A stretch of DNA of 64,000 nt from Gammaproteobacteria bacterium (GTDB taxonomy: Bacteria > Pseudomonadota > Gammaproteobacteria > Steroidobacterales > Steroidobacteraceae): contig RFOD01000001.1 of NCBI GenBank assembly GCA_009926865.1, positions 150,019 through 214,018 of the forward strand, written 5' to 3'. Of the stretch, positions 34,957 through 47,711 are shown one piece after another (within the stretch, counting starts at the first letter, position 1; each line of letters begins with the position of its first letter). The notes beneath the pieces are model-generated. The model was not told where the DNA came from. It searched no databases and saw only the letters and a list, made by a program, of their open reading frames with translations. The position numbers and the translations under genes are program-made.

Positions 34957-35698
34957 TCAAAGCTGGGTCGTAACGGTTATCTTCACGGATCACTCTCGGC
35001 ACGAGCACACGCGGCTCAATACTGACAGGCTCATAGACCACACGCTGCTTACGCGGGTCATAGCGGACCTCGACATTACCGATGAGTGGAAAATCCTTAC
35101 GGAAGGGATGGCCGATAAAGCCGTAATCGGTCAATAAGCGTCGTAGGTCTGGGTGGCCGCGAAAGAGAATACCGAATAGGTCAAACGCTTCACGCTCAAA
35201 CCAGTTCGCCGATGCCCACACTGACACCAAAGAATCGAGCATCGGCTCATCATGATCTGCGCAAAAACTACGCAGAGTGAGCCGGCGATTATGCGTGATC
35301 GAGAGTAATTGAACCGTGACCGCAAACCGTCCGGGTCGACCGCCGAAGGCTGCGACGTCTACGGTCTCGCTCTGCGCATGGCGCCCGCGGGAGAATCCTG
35401 AGCCTGTCGCCCGTTGAGTCTTCCACTCCGACTCGCCGAACTGCAGGTAATCGACACCTGCAAGGTCAATCAAGACTTCGAACCGCAACGCTGGATGATC
35501 ACGCAAAGCGGTGGCCACCGCGAGCCACGCGGATGGATCACACTCGATACACACGTCCCCCGGCAGCGCTGCCACCCGGCGCGCCGCTCCAGAGGTGAGC
35601 TCAATCAGGCGCGCTACCCAGCTCTCGAGATTCGCACTCGAGGATTGCGCATCGAGTTCACTATCAGCTGACTGGGCGCTCATCGATGTCTCCGTCAT
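34937..35698 (-). CDS. nuoC: NADH-quinone oxidoreductase subunit C
   Basis: [40 protein letters not shown]. Confidence 0.97.
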   Translation of the reverse strand: MTETSMSAQSADSELDAQSSSANLESWVARLIELTSGAARRVAALPGDVCIECDPSAWLAVATALRDHPALRFEVLIDLAGVDYLQFGESEWKTQRATGSGFSRGRHAQSETVDVAAFGGRPGRFAVTVQLLSITHNRRLTLRSFCADHDEPMLDSLVSVWASANWFEREAFDLFGILFRGHPDLRRLLTDYGFIGHPFRKDFPLIGNVEVRYDPRKQRVVYEPVSIEPRVLVPRVIREDNRYDPALIEQRNG

Positions 35699-36213
35699 CG
35701 CTGCATCACCGAGCTCGTGCGAGCGATTTTCTTTTGGAGCTGGATGATGCCGTAAAGCAACGCTTCAGCCGTGGGTGGACAGCCTGGCACATACACATCG
35801 ACCGGCACGATACGGTCACAGCCCCGTACCACCGCATACGAATAGTGGTAATACCCACCGCCGTTGGCACAGGATCCCATCGAAATCACCCAACGCGGCT
35901 CAGGCATCTGGTCATAAACCTTGCGTAGCGCCGGCGCCATTTTATTGACGAGCGTACCCGCCACAATCATCACATCCGACTGTCGAGGGCTGGGTCGAAA
36001 GACCACACCGAAGCGATCCAGATCATATCGAGACGCCCCGGCGTGCATCATCTCGACCGCGCAGCAGGCGAGCCCAAAGGTCATGGGCCATAAAGAGCCT
36101 GTCCGCGCCCAGTTCACAAGATGATCGATCTGAGTGGTCACGAACCCGCGTTGGGCGAATCCACTCGGCTCACTGCTCGCGTCTAATCCCACTCGAGCGC
36201 TCCCTTCTTCCAT
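35695..36213 (-). CDS. nuoB: NADH-quinone oxidoreductase subunit B
   Basis: [44 protein letters not shown]. Confidence 0.98.
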   Translation of the reverse strand: MEEGSARVGLDASSEPSGFAQRGFVTTQIDHLVNWARTGSLWPMTFGLACCAVEMMHAGASRYDLDRFGVVFRPSPRQSDVMIVAGTLVNKMAPALRKVYDQMPEPRWVISMGSCANGGGYYHYSYAVVRGCDRIVPVDVYVPGCPPTAEALLYGIIQLQKKIARTSSVMQR

Positions 36214-36551
36214 TCATAGATGAAGCCCACGATCAAAATCAGCAGGAAAATCCCCATAGCCACGAGACCAAATGTCCCGATGGAACTGAGCGCGACGGCC
36301 CAGGGAAAGAGGAAGGCGATTTCCAGATCAAAGACGATGAAGAGAATGGCGACTAGGTAATAGCGCACATCAAATTTCATGCGCGTATCTTCGAAGGCTT
36401 CAAAGCCGCATTCATACGGCGAGAGTTTCTCGCTGTCGTCCGGCGCACGACTCAGGAAACGGCCGAGACTGGTACCGAGCAGCATCAGCACCCCGGCGAG
36501 ACCGGAGGCCACGATCAAAAATATCAAAGCTGGCAAGTAATTCGACAACAT
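36183..36551 (-). CDS. nuoA: NADH-quinone oxidoreductase subunit A (likely start MLSNYLPAL)
   Basis: [42 protein letters not shown]. Confidence 0.96.
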   Translation of the reverse strand: MLSNYLPALIFLIVASGLAGVLMLLGTSLGRFLSRAPDDSEKLSPYECGFEAFEDTRMKFDVRYYLVAILFIVFDLEIAFLFPWAVALSSIGTFGLVAMGIFLLILIVGFIYEWKKGALEWD

Positions 36552-36619
36552 GCTTTTCGCCCCGACACGTGTCAGGCTTATGCCCAACAACCCCCGTATC
36601 TCAAGCGGCGCGAATTGTC

Positions 36620-36704
36620 TGGTGCGGACGGGGAGACTCGAACTCCCATACCTCGCGGCGCTAGCCCCTCAAGCTAGTGTGTCTACCAATTCCACCACGT
36701 CCGC
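36620..36704 (-). tRNA. tRNA-Leu(GAG), CCA encoded
   Basis: GCGGACGTGGTGGAATTGGTAGACACACTAGCTTGAGGGGCTAGCGCCGCGAGGTATGGGAGTTCGAGTCTCCCCGTCCGCACCA; class II variable arm. Confidence 0.96.
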
Positions 36705-36790
36705 AACCGGCGGCGACTGCCGCGCATGTGCTCATTCTCTCTTATCTCGCCAGTACCGACGATCTCAATGCCATTATGACAAAGCTATGC

Positions 36791-37138
36791 TCAAGGTGTC
36801 GGCGCATCAGCGGGCGCGGGTACCGTACCGAGCCCAGGCGCCGTCGGCGCTTGCTCGGCCTCAGAGATCGCTGCGCTATCGAGCAAACCCGCCGGCTGCT
36901 CAGCCGGTCGCGTTGCGATCCAGGCGAGCGCTAAGCTATTGAGCATGAACACGACAGCAAACACCGCTGTCGCGCGAGATAAACCTGTGGTGGCTCCTCG
37001 GGCGCCAAATACGCTACCCGAAGCCCCGGCACCAAAACCGGCGCCCGCATCCGCCCCTCTCCCTCGCTGCAAGAGCACCAAAGCAATGATCGCAATGCCA
37101 ACAAAGACTTGCAGGATCGTAAGCGCGGTCAATAACAT
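36791..37138 (-). CDS. secG: Preprotein translocase subunit SecG
   Basis: MLLTALTILQVFVGIAIIALVLLQRGRGADAGAGFGAGASGSVFGARG. Confidence 0.96.
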   Translation of the reverse strand: MLLTALTILQVFVGIAIIALVLLQRGRGADAGAGFGAGASGSVFGARGATTGLSRATAVFAVVFMLNSLALAWIATRPAEQPAGLLDSAAISEAEQAPTAPGLGTVPAPADAPTP

Positions 37139-37180
37139 TGAGTTTCTACCTTCTCTGGCCCGTCTCTGCCGGATAGCGTG

Positions 37181-37960
37181 TCAATGCGCGCCCGCTGCAG
37201 CCACGATGGCCGTAAATTCTGTTGTCAGTGATGCGCCCCCAATGAGGCCTCCGTCCACATCCGGCATCGCAAAAAGCTCTTTGGCGTTTGCGGCCTTAAC
37301 ACTGCCCCCATAAAGGATGCGCACCAAGCCCGCCATTGTAGCATCAACTCTTGCGATACGCGTGCGGATGAACTGATGGACTTCCTGAGCCTGATCAGGC
37401 GTCGCCGTTAAACCCGTGCCGATGGCCCACACGGGCTCGTATGCGAGCACCATGTTAGCGAGTTGATCGGACGGACAGGCTGCGAGCACCGCAGTCAACT
37501 GGCGCTCCACGACCGCTTCCGTCTCCCCCGCTTCCCTTTCGGCTAACTGCTCACCGACACAGACGATGGGCGTCAGACCCGCCGCCAACGCGACACGCAA
37601 CTTATCGGCCACCGCCTCATCCGTTTCGGCAAACAACGTGCGACGTTCTGAGTGACCGAGAATGACGTGCGTGCAACCCACGTCGCGCAACATCTCAACC
37701 GACACCTCACCTGTGTAGGCGCCCTGCCCCGCCTGCGAACAAACGTTCTGCGCGCCTAGATGAATATCACCGTCTAGCGCCGCCAACACACGCCCCACCG
37801 ATTCGAGATAAATACTCGGCGGGCACACGACCACTTCGACATCTCGATCAGGTAAGGCCTGAAGCGATGGCAGCAGCGCCGCTAAGAGTTCCTCATTGCG
37901 CGCGTGCAAGCCGTGCATTTTCCAATTCCCGGCGACCATCGCTTGTCTCATCGTAGACAT
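37181..37960 (-). CDS. tpiA: Triosephosphate isomerase
   Basis: VAGNWKMHG, HVILGHSERR, AYEPVWAIGTG, ILYGGSVKAAN. Confidence 0.98.
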   Translation of the reverse strand: MSTMRQAMVAGNWKMHGLHARNEELLAALLPSLQALPDRDVEVVVCPPSIYLESVGRVLAALDGDIHLGAQNVCSQAGQGAYTGEVSVEMLRDVGCTHVILGHSERRTLFAETDEAVADKLRVALAAGLTPIVCVGEQLAEREAGETEAVVERQLTAVLAACPSDQLANMVLAYEPVWAIGTGLTATPDQAQEVHQFIRTRIARVDATMAGLVRILYGGSVKAANAKELFAMPDVDGGLIGGASLTTEFTAIVAAAGAH

Positions 37961-38017
37961 CTCCTCTCAACTATTTCGCCGCACGAGTGGCGCTGCCAAC
38001 CCTCTGTGCCCCTTGCC

Positions 38018-39367
38018 TTAAGTCGACACGCCGTGTTCCGCGTGGTGCTGCACGATCTTGGCTAATTGCTGCGCTAAATCTTTGGCTTGCTCGCGATCCT
38101 CGGCCTCAATCATGACGCGAATCACGGGCTCCGTACCCGAGGCTCGCAACACCACTCGTCCACGCCCAGCCAACTGCGACTCAATCGCCGTGACCGACTC
38201 GACGATTGCCGGTTCAGCCAAAGGATCAAAGCGTCGAGCCACCCGAACATTGAGCATCGTTTGTGGCAGTAGCGTCAGACCCGCGGTGAGCTCGGCGAGG
38301 GTTCGTCCGCTTCGACGCATGATTCCAAGCACTTGTAGCGCGGCCACCATGGCATCACCGGTCGTCGTGTGCTGCAAAGTCAGTAGGTGCCCTGAGGTCT
38401 CGCCCCCCAGTGTGCCGCCCGTCTCACGGAGCTTCGCGAGCACGTAACGATCGCCGACCTGCGCACGCAAGAAATCGATATCGGCATCGCGGAGCGCCGA
38501 CTCCAGCGCAAAGTTCGTCATCACCGTACCGACCACGGGGCCACGCAAGCGACCGGCGGCCTGTTCGGCGAGCGCCAAGACATATAGCAACTGGTCGCCA
38601 TCCACTTTGCGCCCAAGATGATCCACCATGACCAAGCGATCACCATCGCCATCGAGCGCAATCCCCACATCGGCGCGTACACCCGGCACGGTGAGCTGCA
38701 GCAACTCGGGAGACATGGCACCGCACGCTTCATTGATATTGCGTCCGTTGGGGGAGCAACCAATCGGCACGATCTCAGCGCCCAAGTCCGCGAGGATGCG
38801 CGGCGCAACCTTGTAGGCCGCCCCATGCGCGCAGTCGATGACAATCTTCATCCCCTTGAGCGTCACGCCAGCGGACAGCGTCGACATACAAAATTCTTGG
38901 TACACCCGACGGGTTTTATCCACTCGCGATGCCCGTCCCAGGGCGCCCGACTCACGGGTCGTCGGCAAATTCTCGAGTTCGTGTTCGATCAGGAGCTCAT
39001 CCTCGTCCGAGAGCTTGCCGCCATGCCGATCAAAGAATTTTATCCCGTTATCATCGTAGGGGTTATGGGATGCGCTGATGACGACGCCAAAGTCACAGCC
39101 AAAATGTTGCGTCATGAACGCAATACCCGGTGTCGGAAGCGGCCCAATCAGCTTGGCATCAACGCCAGCAGCCACAAACCCCGCCTCGAGTGCAGACTCA
39201 AACATGTAGCCCGATAGCCGGGTGTCCTTGCCGATCAGCACACTCCCGCCTTGCGGCGCGAGCGCGCGCGCGGCTGCGCTCGCAAGACGTAACACGAAAT
39301 CCACCGTCAGGGGCGGTTCGCCTACCCGACCGCGTACGCCATCGGTACCAAAATATTTACGTGTCAC
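38018..39367 (-). CDS. glmM: Phosphoglucosamine mutase (GTG start overlapping folP stop)
   Basis: KYFGTDGVRG, GVVISASHNPYDDNGIKFF, LDGDGDRLVMVD. Confidence 0.97.
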   Translation of the reverse strand: MTRKYFGTDGVRGRVGEPPLTVDFVLRLASAAARALAPQGGSVLIGKDTRLSGYMFESALEAGFVAAGVDAKLIGPLPTPGIAFMTQHFGCDFGVVISASHNPYDDNGIKFFDRHGGKLSDEDELLIEHELENLPTTRESGALGRASRVDKTRRVYQEFCMSTLSAGVTLKGMKIVIDCAHGAAYKVAPRILADLGAEIVPIGCSPNGRNINEACGAMSPELLQLTVPGVRADVGIALDGDGDRLVMVDHLGRKVDGDQLLYVLALAEQAAGRLRGPVVGTVMTNFALESALRDADIDFLRAQVGDRYVLAKLRETGGTLGGETSGHLLTLQHTTTGDAMVAALQVLGIMRRSGRTLAELTAGLTLLPQTMLNVRVARRFDPLAEPAIVESVTAIESQLAGRGRVVLRASGTEPVIRVMIEAEDREQAKDLAQQLAKIVQHHAEHGVST

Positions 39368-40347
39368 GATCGCCCCGTCTCCCCTGATTTCTGAAGGCTG
39401 CTCCACACTTTGAGCACATCTGTCGTCTCAGCGACATCATGCGCGCGAATAATACGCGCTCCACCCTCTAATGCCGCATACGCCAACGCCAAACTACCCG
39501 CTAAACGCTGCTCCACCGAGCGTCCAGTCAACACCCCCAACAAGGATTTGCGAGAGAGCCCCGCCAAAATCGGCACGCCCAGTGCGCCAAGCTGGGGTAG
39601 CTCGCGTAATAAGCGCAAATTATGCGCGGGGGTTTTACCAAAACCGAACCCGGGATCCACAAGGATGCGCGCCATCGGCAGGCCGTGTGCCGTACAGGCG
39701 CTTATTCGCGTCTGCAAAAATTCGACGACATCCAGTACCACATCGGTGTATTCGGGGGCGGTTTGCATGGAGACGGGCTCCCCCTGCATATGCATCAGGC
39801 AGACAGCGGCTTCCGAGCTTGCTAGCACTTCTAAGGCGCCAGGGCGACGCAAAGCGTAGACATCGTTGATGAGGTGAGCCCCTTCATCCAGCGCCGCCCG
39901 CATCACCTCTGCTTTGCTGGTGTCGACCGAGACGATCGCACCCATCTGCACCAACGCTTTGACCACTGGGACGACCCGGGTAATCTCCTGCTCCGCTGGC
40001 ACGGGCGCCGCGCCGGGACGAGTTGACTCGCCCCCCACGTCGATCAGGTCGGCGCCATTGACGAGCATCTGCTCGGCTTGACTGAGCGCCCGTCGACAAT
40101 CAAAGAATTGCCCCCCATCCGAGAAGGAGTCCGGGGTCACGTTCAGCACCCCCATCACCCGGGGGGTGCTGAGATCCAGCCAACGGTCCCGACAGCGAAG
40201 CAGCAACCGCGGCTTAGCCTGCGCTGCCTTCCCCAGCTGGCTCACCGATTGAGCCACCTGTCGTCGAGGAGGGCTTCGCCCCGCCAGACGGTGGGCTGCT
40301 TGGTGCCGAATCATCCCAACCCGATGGCTCGCGCGGCGGCTTGCCAT
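39364..40347 (-). CDS. folP: Dihydropteroate synthase (N-terminal start uncertain; ORF start overlaps ftsH)
   Basis: [34 protein letters not shown]. Confidence 0.95.
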   Translation of the reverse strand: MASRRASHRVGMIRHQAAHRLAGRSPPRRQVAQSVSQLGKAAQAKPRLLLRCRDRWLDLSTPRVMGVLNVTPDSFSDGGQFFDCRRALSQAEQMLVNGADLIDVGGESTRPGAAPVPAEQEITRVVPVVKALVQMGAIVSVDTSKAEVMRAALDEGAHLINDVYALRRPGALEVLASSEAAVCLMHMQGEPVSMQTAPEYTDVVLDVVEFLQTRISACTAHGLPMARILVDPGFGFGKTPAHNLRLLRELPQLGALGVPILAGLSRKSLLGVLTGRSVEQRLAGSLALAYAALEGGARIIRAHDVAETTDVLKVWSSLQKSGETGRS

Positions 40348-42142
40348 CCATAATATCTTTGATCTGACCTTCGTCGATGGTCTCGTATTTGATCAGCGCA
40401 TCGGCCATCGAGTGCAGCTTCTCAAGATTGGTCTCAAGAATATTGCGAGCCCGTTGGTAATTGTTCTCGATCACCCGTCGAACTTCCTGATCGATGGCGT
40501 GAGCGGTCTCATCCGAGACTTGTTTGGTCTGGGTCACCGACCGACCGAGAAACACTTCGCCAGATTCTTCAGAGTAGGTTAGCGGACCCAAGCGATCAGA
40601 CAGGCCCCACTTCGTGACCATGTTTCGAGCCAAGTCCGTCGCACGCTCGATATCGTTAGAGGCACCGGTCGTGACCGCATCTGCACCAAAGATAATTTCC
40701 TCGGCGATACGACCCCCGAACAAGGTGGCGATACCGCTCTCGATCCGACGCTTACTCATCGAGTATCGATCCTGCTCAGGCAGGAACTGGGTCACGCCGA
40801 GCGCCCGACCGCGCGGAATAATCGTGACTTTATAGACGGGATCATGCTCCGGCACCGAGAAGCCAACGATCGCGTGGCCCGCTTCGTGATAAGCGGTCAT
40901 TTTCTTCTCTTCTTCGGTCATCACCATGGAACGCCGCTCGGCACCCATCATGATTTTGTCTTTTGCGCGATCAAACTCTTCCATGCTGACGATGCGCCGA
41001 TTAGCACGAGCCGCAAAAAGAGCGGCCTCGTTCACGAGATTCGCCAAATCAGCACCCGAGAATCCCGGTGTTCCGCGGGCAATCACCGCCGGTTTCACAT
41101 CGTCGCCAAGGGGCACTTTACGCATGTGAACGCGCAGGATCTGCTCGCGACCCCGAACGTCAGGCAGCGGCACCACCACCTGTCGATCGAAACGACCCGG
41201 ACGCAGTAATGCCGGGTCAAGGACATCGGGCCGGTTCGTGGCCGCGATCACGATGATGCCTTCGTTCCCTTCAAAGCCATCCATCTCCACCAGCAATTGG
41301 TTCAGCGTCTGCTCGCGCTCATCGTGACCGCCACCCAGACCTGCGCCACGATGCCGACCAACGGCATCGATTTCATCAATGAAAATAATACAGGGCGCGT
41401 GCTTCTTCGCCTGCTCGAACATATCGCGGACACGCGAAGCGCCGACACCGACAAACATCTCCACGAAGTCAGAACCCGAGATGGTGAAGAACGGCACCTT
41501 CGCTTCACCAGCGATGGCGCGGGCGAGCAAGGTCTTACCGGTACCTGGGCTACCGACCATCAACACGCCCTTCGGAATCTTGCCGCCGAGCTTTTGAAAC
41601 TTGGAGGGATCTTTCAGGAAGTCAACAATTTCACCCACTTCCTGCTTGGCCTCATCCACCCCCGCGACATCTGCGAAAGTGACCGCGACCTGATCTTCGC
41701 TCAGTAGTCGGGCGCGACTTTTGCCGAAGGACATCGCCCCACGACCGCCCCCACTGCCCTGCATCTGCCTCAGCATCCACACGAAGACGAGGATCAAAAG
41801 CAGCGCAGGCGCCAACTGCAGCACCAATTGAGCAAAGAAATTCGGCTGTTTAGGCGCGCGACCAATGATGGCCACATCCGCCTTGGCCAACGTGCCGATT
41901 AAGGCGGTGTTGTCGGTCTCAGGGTTAAAAAGCTCAAACGTGGTTTTATCGCGACGGGTACCGAGGATGGAGTCACCTTGTAGAACGACGCTTTCGACGC
42001 GACCGTTTCGCACCTCGTTGAGGAAGGTCGAGTAGCTGATCTCAGCCACGGGGCCGGTGCGCGGCATGAACTGACTAAACAGCACCAACACCGCTACCGC
42101 GATCAGTGCCCACACCACAAAATTTTTCATCAAATCGTTCAT
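40214..42142 (-). CDS. ftsH: ATP-dependent zinc metalloprotease FtsH
   Basis: [30 protein letters not shown]. Confidence 0.98.
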   Translation of the reverse strand: MNDLMKNFVVWALIAVAVLVLFSQFMPRTGPVAEISYSTFLNEVRNGRVESVVLQGDSILGTRRDKTTFELFNPETDNTALIGTLAKADVAIIGRAPKQPNFFAQLVLQLAPALLLILVFVWMLRQMQGSGGGRGAMSFGKSRARLLSEDQVAVTFADVAGVDEAKQEVGEIVDFLKDPSKFQKLGGKIPKGVLMVGSPGTGKTLLARAIAGEAKVPFFTISGSDFVEMFVGVGASRVRDMFEQAKKHAPCIIFIDEIDAVGRHRGAGLGGGHDEREQTLNQLLVEMDGFEGNEGIIVIAATNRPDVLDPALLRPGRFDRQVVVPLPDVRGREQILRVHMRKVPLGDDVKPAVIARGTPGFSGADLANLVNEAALFAARANRRIVSMEEFDRAKDKIMMGAERRSMVMTEEEKKMTAYHEAGHAIVGFSVPEHDPVYKVTIIPRGRALGVTQFLPEQDRYSMSKRRIESGIATLFGGRIAEEIIFGADAVTTGASNDIERATDLARNMVTKWGLSDRLGPLTYSEESGEVFLGRSVTQTKQVSDETAHAIDQEVRRVIENNYQRARNILETNLEKLHSMADALIKYETIDEGQIKDIMDGKPPREPSGWDDSAPSSPPSGGAKPSSTTGGSIGEPAGEGSAG

Positions 42143-42278
42143 GCTTACCACCTAGAGATCGGCGCCTTCCTTGGGCCCTTGAGTCACCTGCACACGCTAC
42201 ACCATCAGACCCCCTGCGGCCAGTGAGGTTCAGTGCAGAAAGACGTCAAGACCGCCCGCTACCGCGTACAATGGGGGC

Positions 42279-42575
42279 GTGAAACTGAATGACAAGCAGC
42301 GACGGTACCTGCGTGGCCTCGCCCACCCCCTAAAACCCATCATTCTGGTGGGTAATGCGGGCGTGACCCCCGCCGTTGTGGCGGAAACCCAACGCGCGCT
42401 GCATGATCACGAACTCATCAAGGTCCGCATGACAGGCGCCGAGCGGGATGTGCGCGATGCCGCCCTTCAGTCGCTGGCAGTGGCTACCGGGAGCGCTCTG
42501 GTCGGACGTATCGGTCATGTCGCGACGCTGTACCGGCCAAGCGAGACACTGCCAAAAATCATACTGCCGGCGTAA
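42279..42575 (+). CDS. yhbY: Ribosome assembly RNA-binding protein YhbY (CRM domain)
   Basis: KQRRYLRGLAHPLKPIILVGNAGVTPAVVAE. Confidence 0.95.
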   Translation: MKLNDKQRRYLRGLAHPLKPIILVGNAGVTPAVVAETQRALHDHELIKVRMTGAERDVRDAALQSLAVATGSALVGRIGHVATLYRPSETLPKIILPA

Positions 42576-42586
42576 GTCGCGCCTGA

Positions 42587-43063
42587 TTAGTCGTAGCGCA
42601 CCGCCACGATCTCGTAACTGCGTGTGCCGCCAGGCGCCATCACATCGACGACATCACCCTCGCTTTTGCCGATTAACGCCCGCGCAATCGGTGAGGTCAC
42701 CGCGATACGGCTTTCCCGAATGTCCGCCTCGTCCTCGCCGACGATGGTGTACGTCACCTCTTTACCATCGTTCTCGTCGGCCAGATCGACCGTGGCACCA
42801 AACACCACTCGCCCATCCGTTTTGAGCTGGGTCACATCGATGATGTCTGCGGTTGATAGCTTAGACTCAATTTCGCTGATCCGGCCTTCAATGAAACCTT
42901 GCTGCTCGCGAGCGGCGTGATACTCCGCATTTTCTGAGAGGTCACCATGGCTACGCGCCTCGGCGATCGCTTTGATCACGTTCGGTCGGGCTTCACTTTT
43001 GAGCTTTTTCAATTCGGTGCGCAGCAGTTCGGCACCGCGCAAAGTCATGGGATTACGTTTCAT
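42587..43063 (-). CDS. greA: Transcription elongation factor GreA
   Basis: [26 protein letters not shown]. Confidence 0.98.
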   Translation of the reverse strand: MKRNPMTLRGAELLRTELKKLKSEARPNVIKAIAEARSHGDLSENAEYHAAREQQGFIEGRISEIESKLSTADIIDVTQLKTDGRVVFGATVDLADENDGKEVTYTIVGEDEADIRESRIAVTSPIARALIGKSEGDVVDVMAPGGTRSYEIVAVRYD

Positions 43064-46000
43064 GTCAGCGGAGCCTCCTGGTGCAGATCCTGCAACCGAT
43101 TGACGTCAACTTCATCCAACGAATCAAGCGCTTCACAACTCGCCCGCGCCGCCGCTAGCGTTGTGTAGTACGTCACACGACGTTGTACTGCCTCGCGACG
43201 GATCGAATGCGATTCACGCACGGCCTGTTTACCCTCGGTCGTGTTGACGATGAGGACAATTTCACCATTTTTGATCATGTCCACACAGTGGGGTCGCCCC
43301 TCACGGACCTTGTTGACTTCACGACAAGCGAGTCCCGCCTCGCGAATCGCCGCGGCGGTACCTGACGTGGCCACCAATTCAAAACCACGCTCCAGCAACT
43401 TGCGTGCGAGATCCACCACCTGGGGCTTATCACGGTCACGGACACTCAAAAGACAGGTACCCGAGCGCGCCAAAATCACACTGGAGGCTGCTTGAGCTTT
43501 CGCATAGGCCTCCCCAAAACTTCGGCCCGTGCCCATCACTTCGCCAGTGGACTTCATTTCCGGGCCTAACATCGGATCGGCCTCGGGAAACTTCACAAAC
43601 GGGAAGACAGCTTCTTTGACCGAATAATACGAGGGGACCCGCTCACGGATGACACCAAGCTCTGCCAAGCGTTGCCCCGTCATCACTCGCGCACCTACCT
43701 TGGCCAAAGGAATCCCAGTGGCCTTTGAAACGAATGGCGCGGTCCGTGACGCTCTTGGATTGACCTCGAGAACAAAGATATGGCCGTTTTGAATCGCAAA
43801 CTGGATATTCATCAAACCGATGACATTCAGTCCGAGCGCAAGTTTACGCGTCTGCTCACGCAGCTCCGCCTGCACGGCCGCCGACAAACTATTGGGTGGC
43901 AAACAGCAGCCTGAGTCGCCAGAGTGGACACCCGCCTGCTCAACATGCTCCATGATGCCGCCGATGATGACGTGCTCGCCATCGCAGACCGCATCCACAT
44001 CCACCTCAATGGCATCGTCCAAAAATCGATCGAGTAACACAGGACTTTCGTTCGAGACTTTGACCGCATCGGTCATATAGGCTTGCAGATCATCCTCGCC
44101 AAAAACGATCTCCATCGCTCGGCCACCCAAGACATAAGACGGGCGTACAACTAAGGGGAAACCGACTTCGCCCGCTAAACGTAAGGCCTCGCTTTCCGTC
44201 CGGGCTGTGGCGTTAGCAGGTTGGCGCAACTGTAAGCCCTGAACTAATTTTTGAAAGCGCTCGCGATCCTCCGCGGCATCGATCGCATCGGGCGACGTCC
44301 CAATGATGGGGGCGCCCGCCGCCTGCAAGGCCCGACACAGTTTCAAGGGCGTTTGCCCGCCGTACTGGACGATCACCCCTTCTGGTTTTTCTTTGTCGAT
44401 GACCTCAAGGACATCCTCAAGGGTCAGCGGCTCAAAATACAAACGATCTGAAGTGTCGTAGTCAGTCGATACGGTCTCAGGATTACAGTTGATCATGATG
44501 GTCTCAAAACCATCTTCGCGTAATGCGAGCGCGGCATGCACGCAGCAGTAATCAAACTCAATACCCTGGCCTATGCGATTGGGTCCGCCTCCAAGAATCA
44601 CGATTTTGCGACGATCGGTGGGCTCGGCTTCACATTCGCGTTCATAGGTGGAATAGAGATACGCCGTGGACGTCGAAAATTCCGCTGCGCAGGTATCGAC
44701 TCGCTTATAAGCTGGACGTACGCCGAGTGTCTGACGATGTTGGCGAATGGTCGACTCTTCGCACCCCACCAATAAAGCCAGTCGACCATCCGAAAATCCG
44801 AGTCGCTTGAGCGCCCAGAGCCGATCCGCGTTGAGTGCAGACATACCGCCTGCCTGAATCTCAGACTCGGTGCGGATCAGCCGCTCGATCTGCGAGAGAA
44901 ACCAAGGATCAATGGCCGATAGCTCAAAGATTTGAGTCAATGACCAGCCAGCGCGAAACGCATCGGCCACGTAGCGTAGCCGATCGGGCCCTGGCATACG
45001 CAGTTCCTGCGCAACACGGGTTGCCGTCTCTTCATCCAACCCCTCTTTCAGGACCGAGGGTTCCAGCACAGGCGTCAAACCATCGAGCCCCGTTTCAAGT
45101 CCCCGCAAGGCTTTCTGCAAAGATTCAGCGAACGTACGGCCGATCGCCATCACCTCGCCCACCGACTTCATCTGAGTCGTCAAGCGATCATTGGCACCGC
45201 GAAATTTTTCAAACGTGAAGCGCGGAATTTTGGTGACGACATAGTCGATCGTCGGTTCAAACGAGGCAGGGGTCGCGCCTCCGGTGATGTCATTACGCAA
45301 TTCATCGAGCGTGTAGCCCACGGCGAGCTTGGCCGCCACTTTCGCGATCGGAAAACCCGTTGCCTTGGATGCGAGCGCCGATGATCGAGATACCCGTGGG
45401 TTCATTTCGATCACGATTACTCGGCCGTCTTGCGGATTGACCGCAAACTGCACGTTCGAGCCACCCGTATCAACGCCGATCTTACGTAGCACGGCAATCG
45501 AAGCGTCACGCAAGCGCTGATATTCTTTGTCCGTCAAAGTTTGTGCTGGCGCGACGGTGATCGAGTCCCCTGTGTGGACACCCATCGGGTCCAGATTCTC
45601 AATCGAGCAGATGATGATGCAGTTATCGGCGCGATCGCGGACAACTTCCATCTCAAATTCCTTCCACCCCAGCACCGACTCTTCAATCAACACTTCCGTG
45701 GTCGGCGATGCATCCAAACCGCGCGCGACGATGACCTCGAACTCCTCCCGGTTATAGGCAATACCGCCCCCAGATCCGCCCAGCGTAAAAGAAGGTCGAA
45801 TCACACAAGGAAAGCCCAACGGACCCTGAATCTCGAGCGCCTCCTCCAAAGTTTTGGCGACGGCGGCTCGGGCGCACTCCAGGCCAATATCACGCATCGC
45901 CACCCGAAAGAGCTCACGGTCTTCGGCCATGTCAATCGCATCGCGCGAGGCGCCAATCAGCTCGACACCAAATTGCTCGAGAACACCCTCACGCACGAGA

Positions 46001-46302
46001 TCGAGCGCCGTGTTGAGCGCCGTCTGGCCACCCATGGTCGGCAGCAAAGCATCGGGCCGTTCCTTTTCGATGATGCGCGCAATCGTCCGCCAGTTAATCG
46101 GCTCGATATACGTGGCGTCAGCCATCTCGGGATCGGTCATGATGGTCGCGGGATTGGAGTTCACCAGAATGACCCGATACCCCTCTTCGCGTAGCGCCTT
46201 ACACGCCTGCGCGCCGGAGTAATCAAACTCACAAGCCTGACCGATGACGATCGGACCTGCGCCGATCAACAAAATACTTTGGATGTCTGTTCTTTTTGGC
46301 AT
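43060..46302 (-). CDS. carB: Carbamoyl-phosphate synthase large chain
   Basis: [37 protein letters not shown]; full length 1080 aa. Confidence 0.99.
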   Translation of the reverse strand: MPKRTDIQSILLIGAGPIVIGQACEFDYSGAQACKALREEGYRVILVNSNPATIMTDPEMADATYIEPINWRTIARIIEKERPDALLPTMGGQTALNTALDLVREGVLEQFGVELIGASRDAIDMAEDRELFRVAMRDIGLECARAAVAKTLEEALEIQGPLGFPCVIRPSFTLGGSGGGIAYNREEFEVIVARGLDASPTTEVLIEESVLGWKEFEMEVVRDRADNCIIICSIENLDPMGVHTGDSITVAPAQTLTDKEYQRLRDASIAVLRKIGVDTGGSNVQFAVNPQDGRVIVIEMNPRVSRSSALASKATGFPIAKVAAKLAVGYTLDELRNDITGGATPASFEPTIDYVVTKIPRFTFEKFRGANDRLTTQMKSVGEVMAIGRTFAESLQKALRGLETGLDGLTPVLEPSVLKEGLDEETATRVAQELRMPGPDRLRYVADAFRAGWSLTQIFELSAIDPWFLSQIERLIRTESEIQAGGMSALNADRLWALKRLGFSDGRLALLVGCEESTIRQHRQTLGVRPAYKRVDTCAAEFSTSTAYLYSTYERECEAEPTDRRKIVILGGGPNRIGQGIEFDYCCVHAALALREDGFETIMINCNPETVSTDYDTSDRLYFEPLTLEDVLEVIDKEKPEGVIVQYGGQTPLKLCRALQAAGAPIIGTSPDAIDAAEDRERFQKLVQGLQLRQPANATARTESEALRLAGEVGFPLVVRPSYVLGGRAMEIVFGEDDLQAYMTDAVKVSNESPVLLDRFLDDAIEVDVDAVCDGEHVIIGGIMEHVEQAGVHSGDSGCCLPPNSLSAAVQAELREQTRKLALGLNVIGLMNIQFAIQNGHIFVLEVNPRASRTAPFVSKATGIPLAKVGARVMTGQRLAELGVIRERVPSYYSVKEAVFPFVKFPEADPMLGPEMKSTGEVMGTGRSFGEAYAKAQAASSVILARSGTCLLSVRDRDKPQVVDLARKLLERGFELVATSGTAAAIREAGLACREVNKVREGRPHCVDMIKNGEIVLIVNTTEGKQAVRESHSIRREAVQRRVTYYTTLAAARASCEALDSLDEVDVNRLQDLHQEAPLT

Positions 46303-46342
46303 CGCTCAACCGACCATTCAATCGCTTAACTGTCTGACTGAC

Positions 46343-47488
46343 CTATCGATGGCGACGGGCCGCCATCGCAGTGGTAAATTGGGTGAAAAGGCCCTGCATA
46401 TCGTGTGGGCCAGGACTCGCCTCAGGATGTCCTTGAAAACCGAAAGCCGGATGCTCGCGATGCGCAATCCCTTGTAGGCTGCCATCGAACAGCGAGCGAT
46501 GAGTCGCTCGCAAACAAGCGGGCAGACTCGCCTCGTCAATCGCGAAACCATGATTTTGTGACGTGATTAGCACGCGACCGGAGTCCAGATCCTGAACAGG
46601 ATGGTTCGCACCGTGATGACCAAACTTCATTTTCAAAGTTTTAGCCCCCGCCGCGAGACCAAGTAACTGATGGCCAAGGCAAATCCCAAAGAGTGGTAGA
46701 TCTTGCTGTAAAAATCTTTGGATCGCGCGAATTGCGTACTCGCAAGGCTCTGGGTCGCCTGGGCCATTTGAGAGAAAGACGCCCTCTGGATGGAGATTTA
46801 ACACCTCCTCGGCTGGCGTCATCGCTGGCACCAACGTGACCTCACAACCCGCATCCACCAGCAACCTCAGGATGTTGTGCTTGATCCCAAAATCATAGGC
46901 GACGACGCGATAAGGCGGCGTGACGGTGGATACCGGCGGTGCATCAAACTCGCTACCCGTACGCCACGGCGTCACATCACGACAGGTCACTTCCTTGGCG
47001 AGGTCCATCCCTTGAAGCCCTGGAAACGCCTGTGCCAACTGCGACGCTTTGGCGATCAGTGCATCGATGTCATCCGTCTCACCTGTGACAATGGCTCCAG
47101 CTTGCGCCCCTTTCTCACGCAGTACGCGAGTGAGCGCACGCGTATCGATCTCCGCGATCGCCACCACATTGTGTCGACAAAGAAAATCGCCAAGGCTCTC
47201 CTCAGCCCGCCAGCTACTTTGCAACAAGGGTAGGTCACGAATGACTAACCCGGCGGCATGTACGCGACTTGACTCCATGTCGAGTCGATTGGCACCGACG
47301 TTCCCGACGTGGGGATAGGTCAGCGTCACGATCTGTCGAGCATAGGAAGGGTCGGAGAGAATTTCTTGATAGCCCGTCATGGCGGTGTTGAAAACCACCT
47401 CACCACAACTTTGGCCCTTGGCGCCGATTGAGGTGCCGCGAAACGTGGAGCCGTCCGCGAGCACCAGCACTGCATCATTCACTGGCAC
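46343..47488 (-). CDS. carA: Carbamoyl-phosphate synthase small chain
   Basis: Glutamine amidotransferase [39 protein letters not shown]. Confidence 0.98.
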   Translation of the reverse strand: MPVNDAVLVLADGSTFRGTSIGAKGQSCGEVVFNTAMTGYQEILSDPSYARQIVTLTYPHVGNVGANRLDMESSRVHAAGLVIRDLPLLQSSWRAEESLGDFLCRHNVVAIAEIDTRALTRVLREKGAQAGAIVTGETDDIDALIAKASQLAQAFPGLQGMDLAKEVTCRDVTPWRTGSEFDAPPVSTVTPPYRVVAYDFGIKHNILRLLVDAGCEVTLVPAMTPAEEVLNLHPEGVFLSNGPGDPEPCEYAIRAIQRFLQQDLPLFGICLGHQLLGLAAGAKTLKMKFGHHGANHPVQDLDSGRVLITSQNHGFAIDEASLPACLRATHRSLFDGSLQGIAHREHPAFGFQGHPEASPGPHDMQGLFTQFTTAMAARRHR

Positions 47489-47542
47489 ACCCGTGTCTTA
47501 ACCGAACATCCCCGACACGGTCGCAGGGTCTGGATGAGCAAA

Positions 47543-47572
47543 GCGGGAGGCATTCTGACGAATACCTCCCGC
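47543..47572 (-). terminator. Strong hairpin between dapB and carA (dapB... direction minus; possible carA leader terminator)
   Basis: GCGGGAGG-t-ATTC-gtca-GAAT-g-CCTCCCGC then TTTGCTC on minus strand; lies upstream of carA and downstream of dapB stop. Confidence 0.55.
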
Positions 47573-47711
47573 CTTGCACGGACTAACCCGGCTATGTCGG
47601 ATTAGACGGAAAGCTTATGTTTTCAAGGCTCTCCTGTCCATGGAAATCGGCAGGAAAAACACCCGTTACGGCGCGGAAAATAACCGCACAAAACCCATTA
47701 AGTATTTGACT

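Noticed and set aside
37181-37960. secG-tpiA-glmM-folP-ftsH order next to nuo as possible novelty
   Set aside because: Standard gammaproteobacterial arrangement, including tRNA-Leu between secG and nuoA
45541-46194. 217-aa plus-strand ORF inside carB
   Set aside because: Antisense to conserved carB; no recognisable motifs
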